64,000 nucleotides of DNA from Endoryza foliicola (lineage in GTDB: Bacteria > Bacteroidota > Bacteroidia > Chitinophagales > Chitinophagaceae). Shown one piece after another: positions 24,956 through 32,570 of this stretch. Made by a program: the position numbers and the translations under genes. The stretch covers positions 2,108,001-2,172,000 of the forward strand of contig OZ245715.1 in assembly GCA_965226965.1 (NCBI GenBank), written 5' to 3'. Each line of letters begins with the position of its first letter. Within the stretch, counting starts at the first letter, position 1. The notes under the pieces were generated by a model. The model saw nothing but the letters and a program-made list of their open reading frames with translations. It was not told the origin of the DNA and made no database searches.

Positions 24956-26062
24956 ATGACGAAAAAATGGGCCCTCATCCCTGTTTTGGGTATGCTGATC
25001 ATCGCAGCCATGGCATTCAAGAAATCGACCGTTATTGCTCCCAACAAAGCTTCTTATGCCGATACCCTTCAGTACCCTGAAGAAAAGCATTTCAAAAATC
25101 TACAGCAGCTCACTTTTGGTGGCGACAATGCCGAAGCGTATTTCAGCTTCGATAACAAATGGATCATCTTCCAAAAAACCAATCCAAAAGAAGGAATTAC
25201 CTGTGATCAAATGTTTATCGGAAAGGTTCCCGCCTTCGGTGAAAAATTTGAATACAAATTGGTGAGCACCGGAAAAGGAAGAACTACTTGTGGTGCTTTT
25301 TTAAAAGATGGCAAGCATATAATTTATGCGTCTACCCATTTAGGTGGTGCCGATTGCCCTCCAACTCCGGATCGTTCAAAATATGGCAATAAGTACATAT
25401 GGCCTTTGTATGCCTCTTATGATATTTTCATGGCCGATTATAACGGTAAAATTGTAAAACAATTGACCAAATCGCCGGGTTACGATGCCGAAGCAACGAT
25501 ATCTCCCGACGGAAATAAAATGGTGTACACCAGTACCAAGGATGGGGATATTGAATTGTATGTTATGGACTTGAAATCAGGAAAGGAAAAAAGAATCACC
25601 AATCATTTAGGTTACGATGGTGGTGCATGGTTCAGTCCCGACGGAACAAAATTGATTTGGAGAGCTTCTAGTCCGAAAACAGATGCTGAAATCAAAGAAT
25701 ACAAAGATCTTTTGGCAGAAGATTTGGTTGCTCCAACCAATATGGAAGTGTGGATCGCGAATGCCGATGGAAGCAATGCAAAACAAGTTACTTCTTTTGG
25801 ACAAGCCAATTGGGCGCCTGCTTACATGCCCGATAACAAACACATCATTTTTGCATCCAACCACGAATATAAAAGAGGATTTCCCTTCAATTTGTACATC
25901 ATAAACGAAGATGGATCCGGTTTAACTAAAATTAGCCGGGATAAAGGGTTTGATGCCTTCCCCATGTTTAGCTATGATGGAAAGAAATTCATTTTCTGCA
26001 GCAATCGTAATAATGGTGGAACGAGAGATACGAATATATTCCTTGCTGATTGGGCGGAGTAA
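24956..26062 (+). CDS. Exported TolB-like (PD40) beta-propeller protein
   Basis: The ATG at 24956 gives a good signal sequence (ALIPVLGMLIIAAMAF) and a 368-residue protein. The in-frame GTG at 24875 is rejected because the promoter box lies after it. WD40-like PD40 repeats are clear: AEATISPDGNKMVYTSTKDG, GGAWFSPDGTKLIWRAS, PAYMPDNKHIIFASNHE and FPMFSYDGKKFIFCSNR. These build a six- or seven-bladed propeller as in TolB. A substrate or partner is not evident. The stop codon leads straight into an AT-rich repeat. Confidence 0.88.
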   Translation: MTKKWALIPVLGMLIIAAMAFKKSTVIAPNKASYADTLQYPEEKHFKNLQQLTFGGDNAEAYFSFDNKWIIFQKTNPKEGITCDQMFIGKVPAFGEKFEYKLVSTGKGRTTCGAFLKDGKHIIYASTHLGGADCPPTPDRSKYGNKYIWPLYASYDIFMADYNGKIVKQLTKSPGYDAEATISPDGNKMVYTSTKDGDIELYVMDLKSGKEKRITNHLGYDGGAWFSPDGTKLIWRASSPKTDAEIKEYKDLLAEDLVAPTNMEVWIANADGSNAKQVTSFGQANWAPAYMPDNKHIIFASNHEYKRGFPFNLYIINEDGSGLTKISRDKGFDAFPMFSYDGKKFIFCSNRNNGGTRDTNIFLADWAE

Positions 26063-26394
26063 TTATTAATTAATAATTAAGAATTAATAATTAATAATTG
26101 GGCACTGGAGGGAGTGTGTTGCTTGATAATGGGGTGCCTTGCAGTACGCGCTTGTCTAGCCTTGGAATGGAGGTCCCTGAGCGGAATCCGCAGCGAAGCG
26201 AAGGATGAAGTCGAAGGGCCGCTTTCAATGCAACCTTTTCACCGAAGAACTTGATCGTATTCCAGTTACTCAGCAATTCGAATCAATTAATAATTAATAA
26301 TTGGGGCAGCTTGAAGTGGGGAGAGCAGAGAGGGAATCAGCCTAAGAAGGTCTTAGCAGATTAATTGTATAGAAATTTTGATAATGAACCTGAG

Positions 26395-26429
26395 GACCAC
26401 CGCCGATTTATCGCGGTGGTCTTTTTTTT
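26395..26429 (+). terminator. Intrinsic terminator, copy A of a repeated module
   Basis: Stem GACCACCGC (26395-26403) pairs with GCGGTGGTC (26413-26421) and is followed by eight T. The preceding ~30 bases are also conserved in copy B at 27132-27203, so more than the hairpin is repeated. Confidence 0.85.
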
Positions 26430-26557
26430 CAATTAATAATTAACAATTAATAATTGATAATTGGGGCAGCTTGAAGTGGGGAGAGCAAAGAAGGAATCAA
26501 CCTACACGAAGTGGGGTTTAATTCTCAATTCTTAACTATTAATTCTTAATTCTCGCC

Positions 26558-26565
26558 TATCTTCG
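26558..26565 (+). promoter_or_regulatory. Possible -7 box TATCTTCG before the 144-residue membrane protein gene
   Basis: TATCTTCG differs from TAnnTTTG by one base and lies 15 nt before the ATG at 26581. No clear -33 box is seen. Confidence 0.45.
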
Positions 26566-26580
26566 TAAAAACTCATCACT

Positions 26581-27015
26581 ATGTATACAGGACTACTGCA
26601 TTTACACAACCTACTTCGTTGGGTAATATTGATTTTGTTATTGATTAGTATGGTTCAAGCTTTTCAGAAAAGCGAGGGCTTGAAAAAAACTAGTTTGTTT
26701 TTATTGATTTCGGCACATATCACTTTATTGATTGGTCTTTATCAATGGGCCGTTGGTGGATTAGGCTGGGCTTTGTTCGAAGCAAATGGTGGCGCCGTTA
26801 TGAAAGACAGTACCATGCGTTTCTGGGCAGTAGAACATCCTATTTCAATGATTGCAGGCATTGTTTGCATTACCATTGCTAGAGGTAAAGCCAAGAAAAG
26901 CAATTTCAAAGCTGCTTCAATTCTTTATGTAGTTGCATTACTATTGATTCTAGCTGCAGTTCCTTGGCCTTTTAGAGAAGTGGGAAGAGCTTGGTTTCCG
27001 GGAATGACGAACTAA
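26581..27015 (+). CDS. Four-helix membrane protein of 144 residues
   Basis: Four hydrophobic segments are visible (about 12-24, 38-54, 88-102, 113-128). Several His residues are placed at helix ends (HLHNLLRW at 7-14, SAH near 45, EHP near 85), and there is a conserved-looking WPFREVGRAWFPG end. The His positions recall small haem-binding b-type proteins, but this is only an impression; I do not recognise the family with certainty. The gene stands alone between two copies of the same repeat and terminator module. Confidence 0.7.
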   Translation: MYTGLLHLHNLLRWVILILLLISMVQAFQKSEGLKKTSLFLLISAHITLLIGLYQWAVGGLGWALFEANGGAVMKDSTMRFWAVEHPISMIAGIVCITIARGKAKKSNFKAASILYVVALLLILAAVPWPFREVGRAWFPGMTN

Positions 27016-27457
27016 TTAATAATTAAGAATTAATAATTGGGGCAGCTTGAAATGAGGAGAGCCTTGGCCTTCGGCCAAACGTTTTGGATGATAGCGAGTT
27101 AAGAACGAACTAACATACGAAAGGCATTTGAGATTAATTTCATAAAAATTTGGGTGAGGAACCCGAGGACCACCGTCGATTTGTCGCGGTGGTCTTTTTT
27201 TTTCAATTAATAATTAATAATGGGGTTCACCGCAGAGCCCGCGAAGAGCGCAGAGAAGTCGCCAAGGTTTTCGTTGTGCATCTTTGCGTTCTTTGTTACG
27301 TTGTGGTAGCGTAAGCTGATCGATTTTTTTTCCTGTTCAAAAAAGAACTTTAAAATAACAAACCCTTTGCGCTCCTTTTTAACTTCTTCCTCTTTGCGAA
27401 TTCCAAGCAGCGCAGCTGCTCAAAACTTAAAACTTAATAACTCAATAACTTCTCTTG
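27013..27457. repeat. Gene-free interval with second repeat module and degenerate GCAGAG-type repeat
   Basis: After the stop codon comes an AT-rich repeat (27013-27037), the 24-base GGGGCAGCTTGAA element (27039-27062), the terminator module (27132-27203) and another AT-rich repeat (27205-27220). From 27224 a dispersed GC-richer repeat follows, reading CACCGCAGAGCCCGCGAAG. Nothing in the interval looks coding. Confidence 0.75.
27168..27203 (+). terminator. Intrinsic terminator, copy B of the repeated module
   Basis: GACCACCG (27168-27175) pairs with CGGTGGTC (27087+100 to 27194) around a CGATTTGTCG top and is followed by nine T. It ends the transcript of the 144-residue membrane protein. The upstream 36 bases match copy A without gaps. 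Confidence 0.85.
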
Positions 27458-28615
27458 TTATTCTTTCCAACTCAACGTATACCCATCGTTTTCAATTTCA
27501 AGAGCCTGTTTGGTTAACATCAGAGGACGGAAAGTGTCGACCATCACTGCCAATTCCTTTGTCTCTTTTGCACCAATGCTTTTCTCTACGGTTCCGGGAT
27601 GTGGTCCATGTGGGATACCTGCCGGATGTAAAGTAATCATGCCGCGTGTAACGTGTTTGCGACTCATGAAATCACCATCAACATAATACAATACTTCATC
27701 GCTGTCAATATTACTATGATTGTAAGGTGCGGGTATGCCTTGCGGGTGATAATCATACATTCTTGGAACAAAAGAACACACTACAAAGGCATTCGTCTCA
27801 AAGGTTTGATGAATGGGAGGTGGCATGTGCACACGACCTGTAATGGGTTCGAAATCATGAATAGAAAAAATGTAAGGATAGCAACAACCATCCCAGCCTA
27901 CTACATCAAACGGATGTGTTCCATAATGCAATCCATAGAGCCAACCTTTCTTTTTTGCTTTTATTAAGAAGTCGCCGGTTTGATCAAATGTTTCCAAATC
28001 TTGCGGTCCTCGCATATCACGTTCGCAATACGGCGAATGTTCCATGAGTTGCCCAAACTTGCTCATATAGCGTTTAGGATAACGGATTGGACTAAACGAT
28101 TCTACAATGAACAATCTATTTGATTCCGTATTGAAGTGAATTTGATAAATAGTACCACGGGGTATCATGATATAATCGCCATAGCTGAAGGGCAATTGTC
28201 CGAATTGGGTTTTCACCACTCCCGAGCCTTCATGAACAAAAATGAGTTCATCGGCATCGGTATTTTTATAGAAATAGTCGGTTGTTGATTTTCGAGGTGC
28301 AGCCAATACAATATGACAATCATTGTTTACCAGTACAGCTTTGCGGCTCTCTAAGAAATCGTCTTCGGGCTTAATGTGAAAGCCTTCAAATGAGCGGTGT
28401 TGCAGCATGCGTTCTTCCGCTATTTCCGGCGCAACATTTTTAGAAGCTTCGGTTCTGATTATTTGAGTAGGAGGGTGACAGTGGTAGAGAAGTGAATAAT
28501 CATCACTGAATCCTTCTGTGGAAACAAGTTGTTCACTGTACAAGGTTCCATCAGGTTTTCTGAACTGGGTATGACGTTTGTGAGGTATTTGACCTCGCTG
28601 AATATAATGTGGCAT
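27458..28615 (-). CDS. hmgA: Homogentisate 1,2-dioxygenase
   Basis: This Fe(II) enzyme opens the ring of homogentisate to maleylacetoacetate in tyrosine and phenylalanine breakdown. The 385-residue cupin protein starts MPHYIQRGQIPHKRHTQFR. It carries the late motifs HMPPPIHQTFETNAFVVCSF, PYNHSNIDSDEVLYYVDG and LHPAGIPHGPHPG, in which His and Glu residues provide the iron site. It is shorter than the human enzyme, as is common in Bacteroidota. Other tyrosine-degradation genes are not adjacent. Confidence 0.93.
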   Translation of the reverse strand: MPHYIQRGQIPHKRHTQFRKPDGTLYSEQLVSTEGFSDDYSLLYHCHPPTQIIRTEASKNVAPEIAEERMLQHRSFEGFHIKPEDDFLESRKAVLVNNDCHIVLAAPRKSTTDYFYKNTDADELIFVHEGSGVVKTQFGQLPFSYGDYIMIPRGTIYQIHFNTESNRLFIVESFSPIRYPKRYMSKFGQLMEHSPYCERDMRGPQDLETFDQTGDFLIKAKKKGWLYGLHYGTHPFDVVGWDGCCYPYIFSIHDFEPITGRVHMPPPIHQTFETNAFVVCSFVPRMYDYHPQGIPAPYNHSNIDSDEVLYYVDGDFMSRKHVTRGMITLHPAGIPHGPHPGTVEKSIGAKETKELAVMVDTFRPLMLTKQALEIENDGYTLSWKE

Positions 28616-28947
28616 ACAATCGGATTTTTACTTACAAGCAAGGGCAAGTTAATTAGTTAATTTGAGAATTATAGGATGGGGCTTGCTATATTATCGGGTG
28701 ATGTTATCGTGCCGCCCCTGACAGGCTACGTAACTGGTTCAACGACGAAATATAGCCTAGTTTACGACAGATTCGCCGCGTTACCGCTGCGTTCGCTGCG
28801 CCGCCGCGGTTTAAAATTATACTAATTATTGTGCAAGCACCTAACGCCCAAAGCCTAAAGCCCAAAGCCTAACGCCTAAAGCCCAAAGCCTAACACCTAA
28901 AGCCTAACCCGCTATTTATCCTATCTTGCCTCCTCAAAATAGCTCAC
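28616..28947. repeat. Gene-free interval with GC-rich element and heptamer array
   Basis: The 332-bp gap holds a GC-rich element at 28774-28810 (GCTGCGTTCGCTGCGCCGCC), also found at 29569 and 37133. A CCTAACG/CCTAAAG heptamer array follows at 28840-28909. Unlike the other heptamer arrays, this one does not start at a stop codon. TATCTTGC at 28922 is a poor -7 candidate for the next gene. Confidence 0.7.
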
Positions 28948-29463
28948 GTGAAAAGAATCGGTTTGCTTTCAGATACCCATCATCATATGGATGATCAAAT
29001 ACTCTCGTATCTAGAATCCTGCGATGAAATATGGCATGGTGGCGATTTTGGAACCATTGCAGTAGTAAAGCCATTACTTTCATTAGGCAAGCCATTGCGC
29101 GGGGTATACGGCAATATCGACGGCGCTGATATCAGAAGCGAATTTCCCGAGAATCTCGTGTTTGAGCTAGAGGGAGTAAAAGTGCTGATGCGTCACATCG
29201 GAGGGTATCCGCCTCGTTACAATCCCGACACCAAGAAACTATTAAAAGAACACCAACCTAAGATCTTTATCGCCGGGCATTCCCACATTCTCAAAATCAT
29301 TCACGACCCGGTAATAGATTGTCTGCACCTAAACCCGGGAGCAGCAGGTCACCAAGGCTGGCACACCCTGCGCACCATGATCCGCTTTTCAATTGATGCC
29401 GGGAACATTAAAGATGCGGAGGTGATTGAGTTGGGGAGGAGAGGGAGAGGAATTATTAATTAA
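28948..29463 (+). CDS. YfcE/MJ0936-type metallophosphoesterase
   Basis: The 171-residue protein is a small calcineurin-like phosphodiesterase. The metal-binding motifs are all present: SDTHHH at 8-13, GGDFG near 33, YGNIDG near 55, RHIGG near 86 and AGHSH near 112. Such enzymes hydrolyse phosphodiesters of unknown natural substrate and act in the cytoplasm. The start is GTG at 28948, which gives the normal N-terminus KRIGLLSDTH. The stop codon TAA is part of an AT-rich repeat. Confidence 0.9.
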   Translation: MKRIGLLSDTHHHMDDQILSYLESCDEIWHGGDFGTIAVVKPLLSLGKPLRGVYGNIDGADIRSEFPENLVFELEGVKVLMRHIGGYPPRYNPDTKKLLKEHQPKIFIAGHSHILKIIHDPVIDCLHLNPGAAGHQGWHTLRTMIRFSIDAGNIKDAEVIELGRRGRGIIN

Positions 29464-29787
29464 TAATTAAGAATTAATAATTAATAATTGAACATCCTGA
29501 ATACAGGAACGAGGAGACGAGGATTAGAGGAAACGAGGAAGGGAGGAAATTCGGAGCAAGTGTCATGGCTGCGTTAACGCTGCGATCGCTGCGCCGCCGC
29601 GGTGAAAAAAGAAGGAAGAAGGAGAAGGCAGAAAGAACAGGAGGAGGAACAAGAGGAACTTCGCGACTCCTTAGCGCACGTTGCGGTGAAGGCCCTTGAT
29701 GCTACCATTTCTCAAAAAACAGCCCATTAACACGGCTTGCTGATTTTTTGATCAAAAAATCGTATATTCAGCTAAACAAAATGCCGT
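29464..29787. repeat. Gene-free interval with AT-rich repeat, purine-rich tract and GC-rich element
   Basis: An AT-rich stop-codon repeat runs to 29489. Purine-rich sequence of the GAGGAACGAGGAGACGAGG kind (29505-29545) follows, and another purine tract lies at about 29605-29665. Between them is a copy of the GC-rich element (29569-29604). No gene is seen. Confidence 0.7.
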
Positions 29788-30183
29788 ATGATCAAGTTTT
29801 CTAACATCAAGCCCGCAGACATTGTAATGGCCGAGTATGAAGGCCAAAAAATGATCGGAACTGTAACGGATCTGAACCGTGAAGACAAGCAAGTGTGTGT
29901 AGAAACGGCGGTTCAGGAATTCTGGTTCTCGCCCGATCAATTGCATCCCATCCCTTTAGACGAAACCCAGCTTCAAATGCTCGGGTTTCAAAAACAACCC
30001 CAAGCCGACGGATCCACCAAGTATCTAAAAGACTCGTTTCGAATTATGGTACCTCCCGGGGGTGATTTTAGTAAAATGGACATTTGGTGGAGGGAAGACC
30101 GCCGTCATCTTACCTCAGCCATCGCAGTTCACGAGCTCCAAAATCATTATTACGACATGACCAAGGTGGAGTTAAATCCTTAA
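29788..30183 (+). CDS. Uncharacterised 131-residue cytoplasmic protein
   Basis: The protein is soluble and has no signal sequence. The first ~55 residues (VMAEYEGQKMIGTVTDLNRE) look like a small SH3/KOW-like beta barrel. The second half includes WWREDRRHLTSAIAVHELQN. I believe it is a conserved hypothetical of the phylum but cannot name a function. It stands alone, closed by a hairpin at 30208, just before the infA promoter. Confidence 0.7.
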   Translation: MIKFSNIKPADIVMAEYEGQKMIGTVTDLNREDKQVCVETAVQEFWFSPDQLHPIPLDETQLQMLGFQKQPQADGSTKYLKDSFRIMVPPGGDFSKMDIWWREDRRHLTSAIAVHELQNHYYDMTKVELNP

Positions 30184-30207
30184 AATTCCGCATTTTAGCT
30201 TATTTTT

Positions 30208-30228
30208 GCCCCCGAAAGGGGGCTATTT
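30208..30228 (+). terminator. Short intrinsic terminator before infA
   Basis: Stem GCCCCC/GGGGGC with a GAAA loop (30208-30223) is followed by TATTTT. It separates the 131-residue protein gene from the ribosomal cluster. Confidence 0.75.
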
Positions 30229-30283
30229 TCCACAATTGCCTGAAAAATATCCCCATTTTTTTCGGAATTATGGGTGATAATCC

Positions 30284-30291
30284 TATCTTTG
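30284..30291 (+). promoter_or_regulatory. infA -7 box TATCTTTG
   Basis: A perfect TAnnTTTG box lies 16 nt before the infA ATG. A T-rich stretch at 30256-30262 stands about 21 nt upstream, where a -33 TTTG would be expected. Confidence 0.7.
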
Positions 30292-30307
30292 CGCTCCTTA
30301 AAAATCT

Positions 30308-30526
30308 ATGGGTAAACAACCGTTAATCAAACAAGATGGTACAATTGTAGAGGCACTTTCGAACGCAATGTTCAAAGTGAAGCTCGAAAATGGTCACGAA
30401 ATTTTGGCCACCATCTCAGGAAAAATGAGGATGAATTACATTAGAATTCTTCCCGGTGATAAAGTAGGAGTGGAGATGAGCCCGTACGATTTGAGTAGAG
30501 GAAGAATCATCTTCCGATACAAGTAA
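30308..30526 (+). CDS. infA: Translation initiation factor IF-1
   Basis: IF-1 binds the ribosomal A site during initiation. The 72-residue OB-fold protein shows GTIVEALSNAMFKVKLENGH, ISGKMRMNYIRILPGDKV and SPYDLSRGRIIFRYK, all standard. It opens the infA-rpmJ-rpsM-rpsK-rpsD-rpoA-rplQ cluster; secY and map, often just before it, are not seen in this window. Confidence 0.98.
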   Translation: MGKQPLIKQDGTIVEALSNAMFKVKLENGHEILATISGKMRMNYIRILPGDKVGVEMSPYDLSRGRIIFRYK

Positions 30527-30580
30527 GGAACAACATTGTATTAGGTACCTGTTGGCTAAAACCAACACAAAGCATAAAAA

Positions 30581-30697
30581 ATGAAAGTAAGAGCATCTAT
30601 TAAAAAGCGCAGTGCTGATTGCAAGATTGTTCGTAGAAAGGGCAAGTTGTACATCATTAACAAAAAGAATCCTCGCTTCAAACAGCGTCAGGGATAA
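30581..30697 (+). CDS. rpmJ: 50S ribosomal protein L36
   Basis: The 38-codon frame starts MKVRASIKKRSADCKIVRRK and ends NPRFKQRQG, typical for L36. Only one of the four zinc-ligand positions (Cys14) is kept, so this is the zinc-free type. It lies 54 nt after infA and 54 nt before rpsM. Confidence 0.96.
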   Translation: MKVRASIKKRSADCKIVRRKGKLYIINKKNPRFKQRQG

Positions 30698-30751
30698 GCG
30701 CATGGCCATTGGCCAGTCAACTAATTAAACGATAAAACACAAATAAAGAAT

Positions 30752-31132
30752 ATGGCTCGTATTGCCGGTGTAGATTTACCAAAAAATAAGAGAGGCGAAA
30801 TCGGTCTTACCTATATCTATGGTATTGGCCCAGCTACTGCTAAGTATATCTTAGAGAAATCTGGTATTGATGTAAATAAAAAAGTGAATCAGTGGAACGA
30901 CGATGAGTTGAACGCTATTCGTAACATCATCACCAATGAGTTCAAAGTAGAAGGTCAGCTCCGTTCTGAAGTGCAAATGAGCATTAAGCGCTTGCTTGAT
31001 ATCGCTTGCTACCGTGGTTTACGTCACCGTAAAGGGTTACCTGTTCGTGGTCAACGTACCAAAACAAACAGCCGTACCCGTAAAGGAAAGCGTAAAACAG
31101 TTGCCGGTAAAAAGAAGGCTCCTAAGAAATAA
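30752..31132 (+). CDS. rpsM: 30S ribosomal protein S13
   Basis: S13 sits in the head of the small subunit and contacts the P-site tRNA. The 126-residue protein has the usual ARIAGVDLPKNKRGEIGLTY start with the helix-two-turn-helix segment (IYGIGPATAKYIL), RGLRHRKGLPVRGQRTKTN, and a basic tail. It is followed by an unusually long 199-bp gap before rpsK. Confidence 0.98.
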   Translation: MARIAGVDLPKNKRGEIGLTYIYGIGPATAKYILEKSGIDVNKKVNQWNDDELNAIRNIITNEFKVEGQLRSEVQMSIKRLLDIACYRGLRHRKGLPVRGQRTKTNSRTRKGKRKTVAGKKKAPKK

Positions 31133-31331
31133 TAAGCTGGAAGGCTTAGTAACCGATGGATTTCTGTTAGCAGCGTAAGGGTTGTAAACAGGGTCTGGCG
31201 GATGCTAAGCATTCCCTTTTTATATACACCTGTTATTACTGAATCAATTGCGGATACCTTGGGTGTAGGTGGAGGGTTGATTCGGGTTCCTTAATAGGAA
31301 TTATTTTTTACAAGACTACCTCAGTTTAAAA
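31133..31331 (+). promoter_or_regulatory. Long intergenic region before rpsK, possible r-protein leader
   Basis: Ribosomal gene gaps are normally short, but 199 bp separate rpsM and rpsK. GCTTAG near 31143 can pair with CTAAGC near 31204, and ATGCTAAGCAT at 31202-31212 is itself a small palindrome before TCCCTTTTTA. No reading frame is seen. An autoregulatory or processing structure is possible; no known RNA motif was recognised. Confidence 0.3.
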
Positions 31332-31736
31332 ATGGCAAAAGCACAACAAAACAGCGCGAAAGCAGCTGCGAAGAAAAGAGTAGTGAAAGTGGACGCTTAC
31401 GGAGATGTTCACGTGAACGCTACCTTCAACAACCTCATCATCAGCATTACTAACAAGAATGGTCAAGTGATCTCTTGGAGCAGTGCCGGTAAAATGGGTT
31501 TCAAAGGATCTAAGAAAAACACTCCTTACGCTGCACAGTTAGCAGCAGCAGATGCAGCTAAAGTTGCATTTGAAGCAGGAGTAAAGCGTGTAGACGTTTA
31601 CGTTAAAGGCCCCGGCGCCGGTCGCGAAAGCTCTATCCGTTCAATTTCACAGTCTGGTATTGAAGTAGCAATGATCAAAGACGTTACTCCTTTACCTCAC
31701 AACGGCTGTCGTCCTCCAAAGAAAAGAAGAGTTTAA
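31332..31736 (+). CDS. rpsK: 30S ribosomal protein S11
   Basis: S11 forms part of the platform of the small subunit near the mRNA exit. The 134-residue protein shows HVNATFNNLIISITNKNGQV, SSAGKMGFKGSKKNTPYAAQ and VKGPGAGRESSIRSI, and the end PHNGCRPPKKRRV. Length and order are normal for the cluster. Confidence 0.98.
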   Translation: MAKAQQNSAKAAAKKRVVKVDAYGDVHVNATFNNLIISITNKNGQVISWSSAGKMGFKGSKKNTPYAAQLAAADAAKVAFEAGVKRVDVYVKGPGAGRESSIRSISQSGIEVAMIKDVTPLPHNGCRPPKKRRV

Positions 31737-31745
31737 TGATAGAAG

Positions 31746-31776
31746 CAGTGACCGCAATGGCGGCTCACTGTTTTTT
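31746..31776 (+). terminator. Hairpin with T-run between rpsK and rpsD
   Basis: CAGTGACCGC (31746-31755) pairs with GCGGCTCACTG (31760-31770), with one bulged base, and is followed by six T. It is well formed as an intrinsic terminator. Because rpsD, rpoA and rplQ follow, it may be a partial terminator or an attenuator that lowers expression of the distal genes. The next 130 bases before rpsD have no recognised motif. Confidence 0.7.
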
Positions 31777-31906
31777 CTTTGACATACGGCTCATAATTGC
31801 CAGCAATCGCAGGCAGTTCATTTATAAAAAAGGTGACTGATTGATTTTTTACGATTTTTTACTGATCTGCTCACCGAACTAAAAAAAATCGAAATGAAAT
31901 AAAGTT

Positions 31907-32512
31907 ATGGCACGTTACACTGGTCCAAAAACACGTATCGCCCGTATTTTCGGCGAACCCATTTTAGGTAATGGTAAATACCTTACTAAGAACAGCAACC
32001 CTCCCGGTCAGCACGGCCCTTCTAAGAAGCGCAAGGCTCCAGGTGAGTACGCTATTCAGTTGAAAGAAAAGCAAAAAGCTAAATACACTTATGGTGTATT
32101 AGAGCGTCAGTTCCGTAAAATCTTCGAAGAAGCTGCACGTTTAAAAGGAGTAACAGGTGAAAACTTGATCAAACTCTTAGAAGGTCGTTTAGACAATACC
32201 GTTTATCGTTTAGGTATTGCTCCTTCTCGTCCCGCTGCCCGTCAGTTGGTTTCTCACAAACACATTACTGTAAACGGAGAAGTGGTGAACATCCCTTCTT
32301 TCCAGTTGAAACCAGGTGATATTATCAGTATTAAAGAAAAAGACAAGGCAAATACTTCTATCACAAGCGTGTTCCGTGGTAAGAACCAGAAATTTAGCTG
32401 GTTAGACTGGAACGAAGCTGAGATGAAAGGTACTTTCGTTGCATTCCCTGAAAGAGAGAGCGTTCCTGAAAACATTAAGGAGCAATTGATCGTGGAATTG
32501 TACAGCAAGTAA
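31907..32512 (+). CDS. rpsD: 30S ribosomal protein S4
   Basis: S4 binds 16S rRNA early in 30S assembly and in several bacteria represses its own operon. The 201-residue protein has the N-terminal MARYTGPKTRIARIFGEPI without zinc-binding Cys, PPGQHGPSKKRK, and the S4 RNA-binding domain (LEGRLDNTVYRLGIAPSRPA, HKHITVNGEVVNIPSF). It is preceded by a 170-bp gap with a terminator-like hairpin. Confidence 0.98.
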   Translation: MARYTGPKTRIARIFGEPILGNGKYLTKNSNPPGQHGPSKKRKAPGEYAIQLKEKQKAKYTYGVLERQFRKIFEEAARLKGVTGENLIKLLEGRLDNTVYRLGIAPSRPAARQLVSHKHITVNGEVVNIPSFQLKPGDIISIKEKDKANTSITSVFRGKNQKFSWLDWNEAEMKGTFVAFPERESVPENIKEQLIVELYSK

Positions 32513-32570
32513 TAGCCTGTTGGCCGAATTATTCGGTATTACTATCATTCTTAAAAACTAAATCTGATAT

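Larger units (their letters stand above)
26063..26580. repeat. Gene-free interval with AT-rich stop-codon repeats, a repeated 24-mer and a terminator module
   Basis: The interval holds TAATTAATAATTAAG-type repeats at 26063-26099, 26284-26302 and 26428-26462, and an inverted one at 26511-26553. A 24-base element starting GGGGCAGCTTGAAG occurs at 26303-26326 and 26463-26486 and returns at 27039-27062. A strong terminator lies at 26395-26429. No convincing gene is seen. Confidence 0.8.

Noticed and set aside
26091..26276. A 61-codon minus-strand frame among AT-rich repeats
   Set aside because: It covers repeat text, starts next to a repeat and has no recognisable domain.
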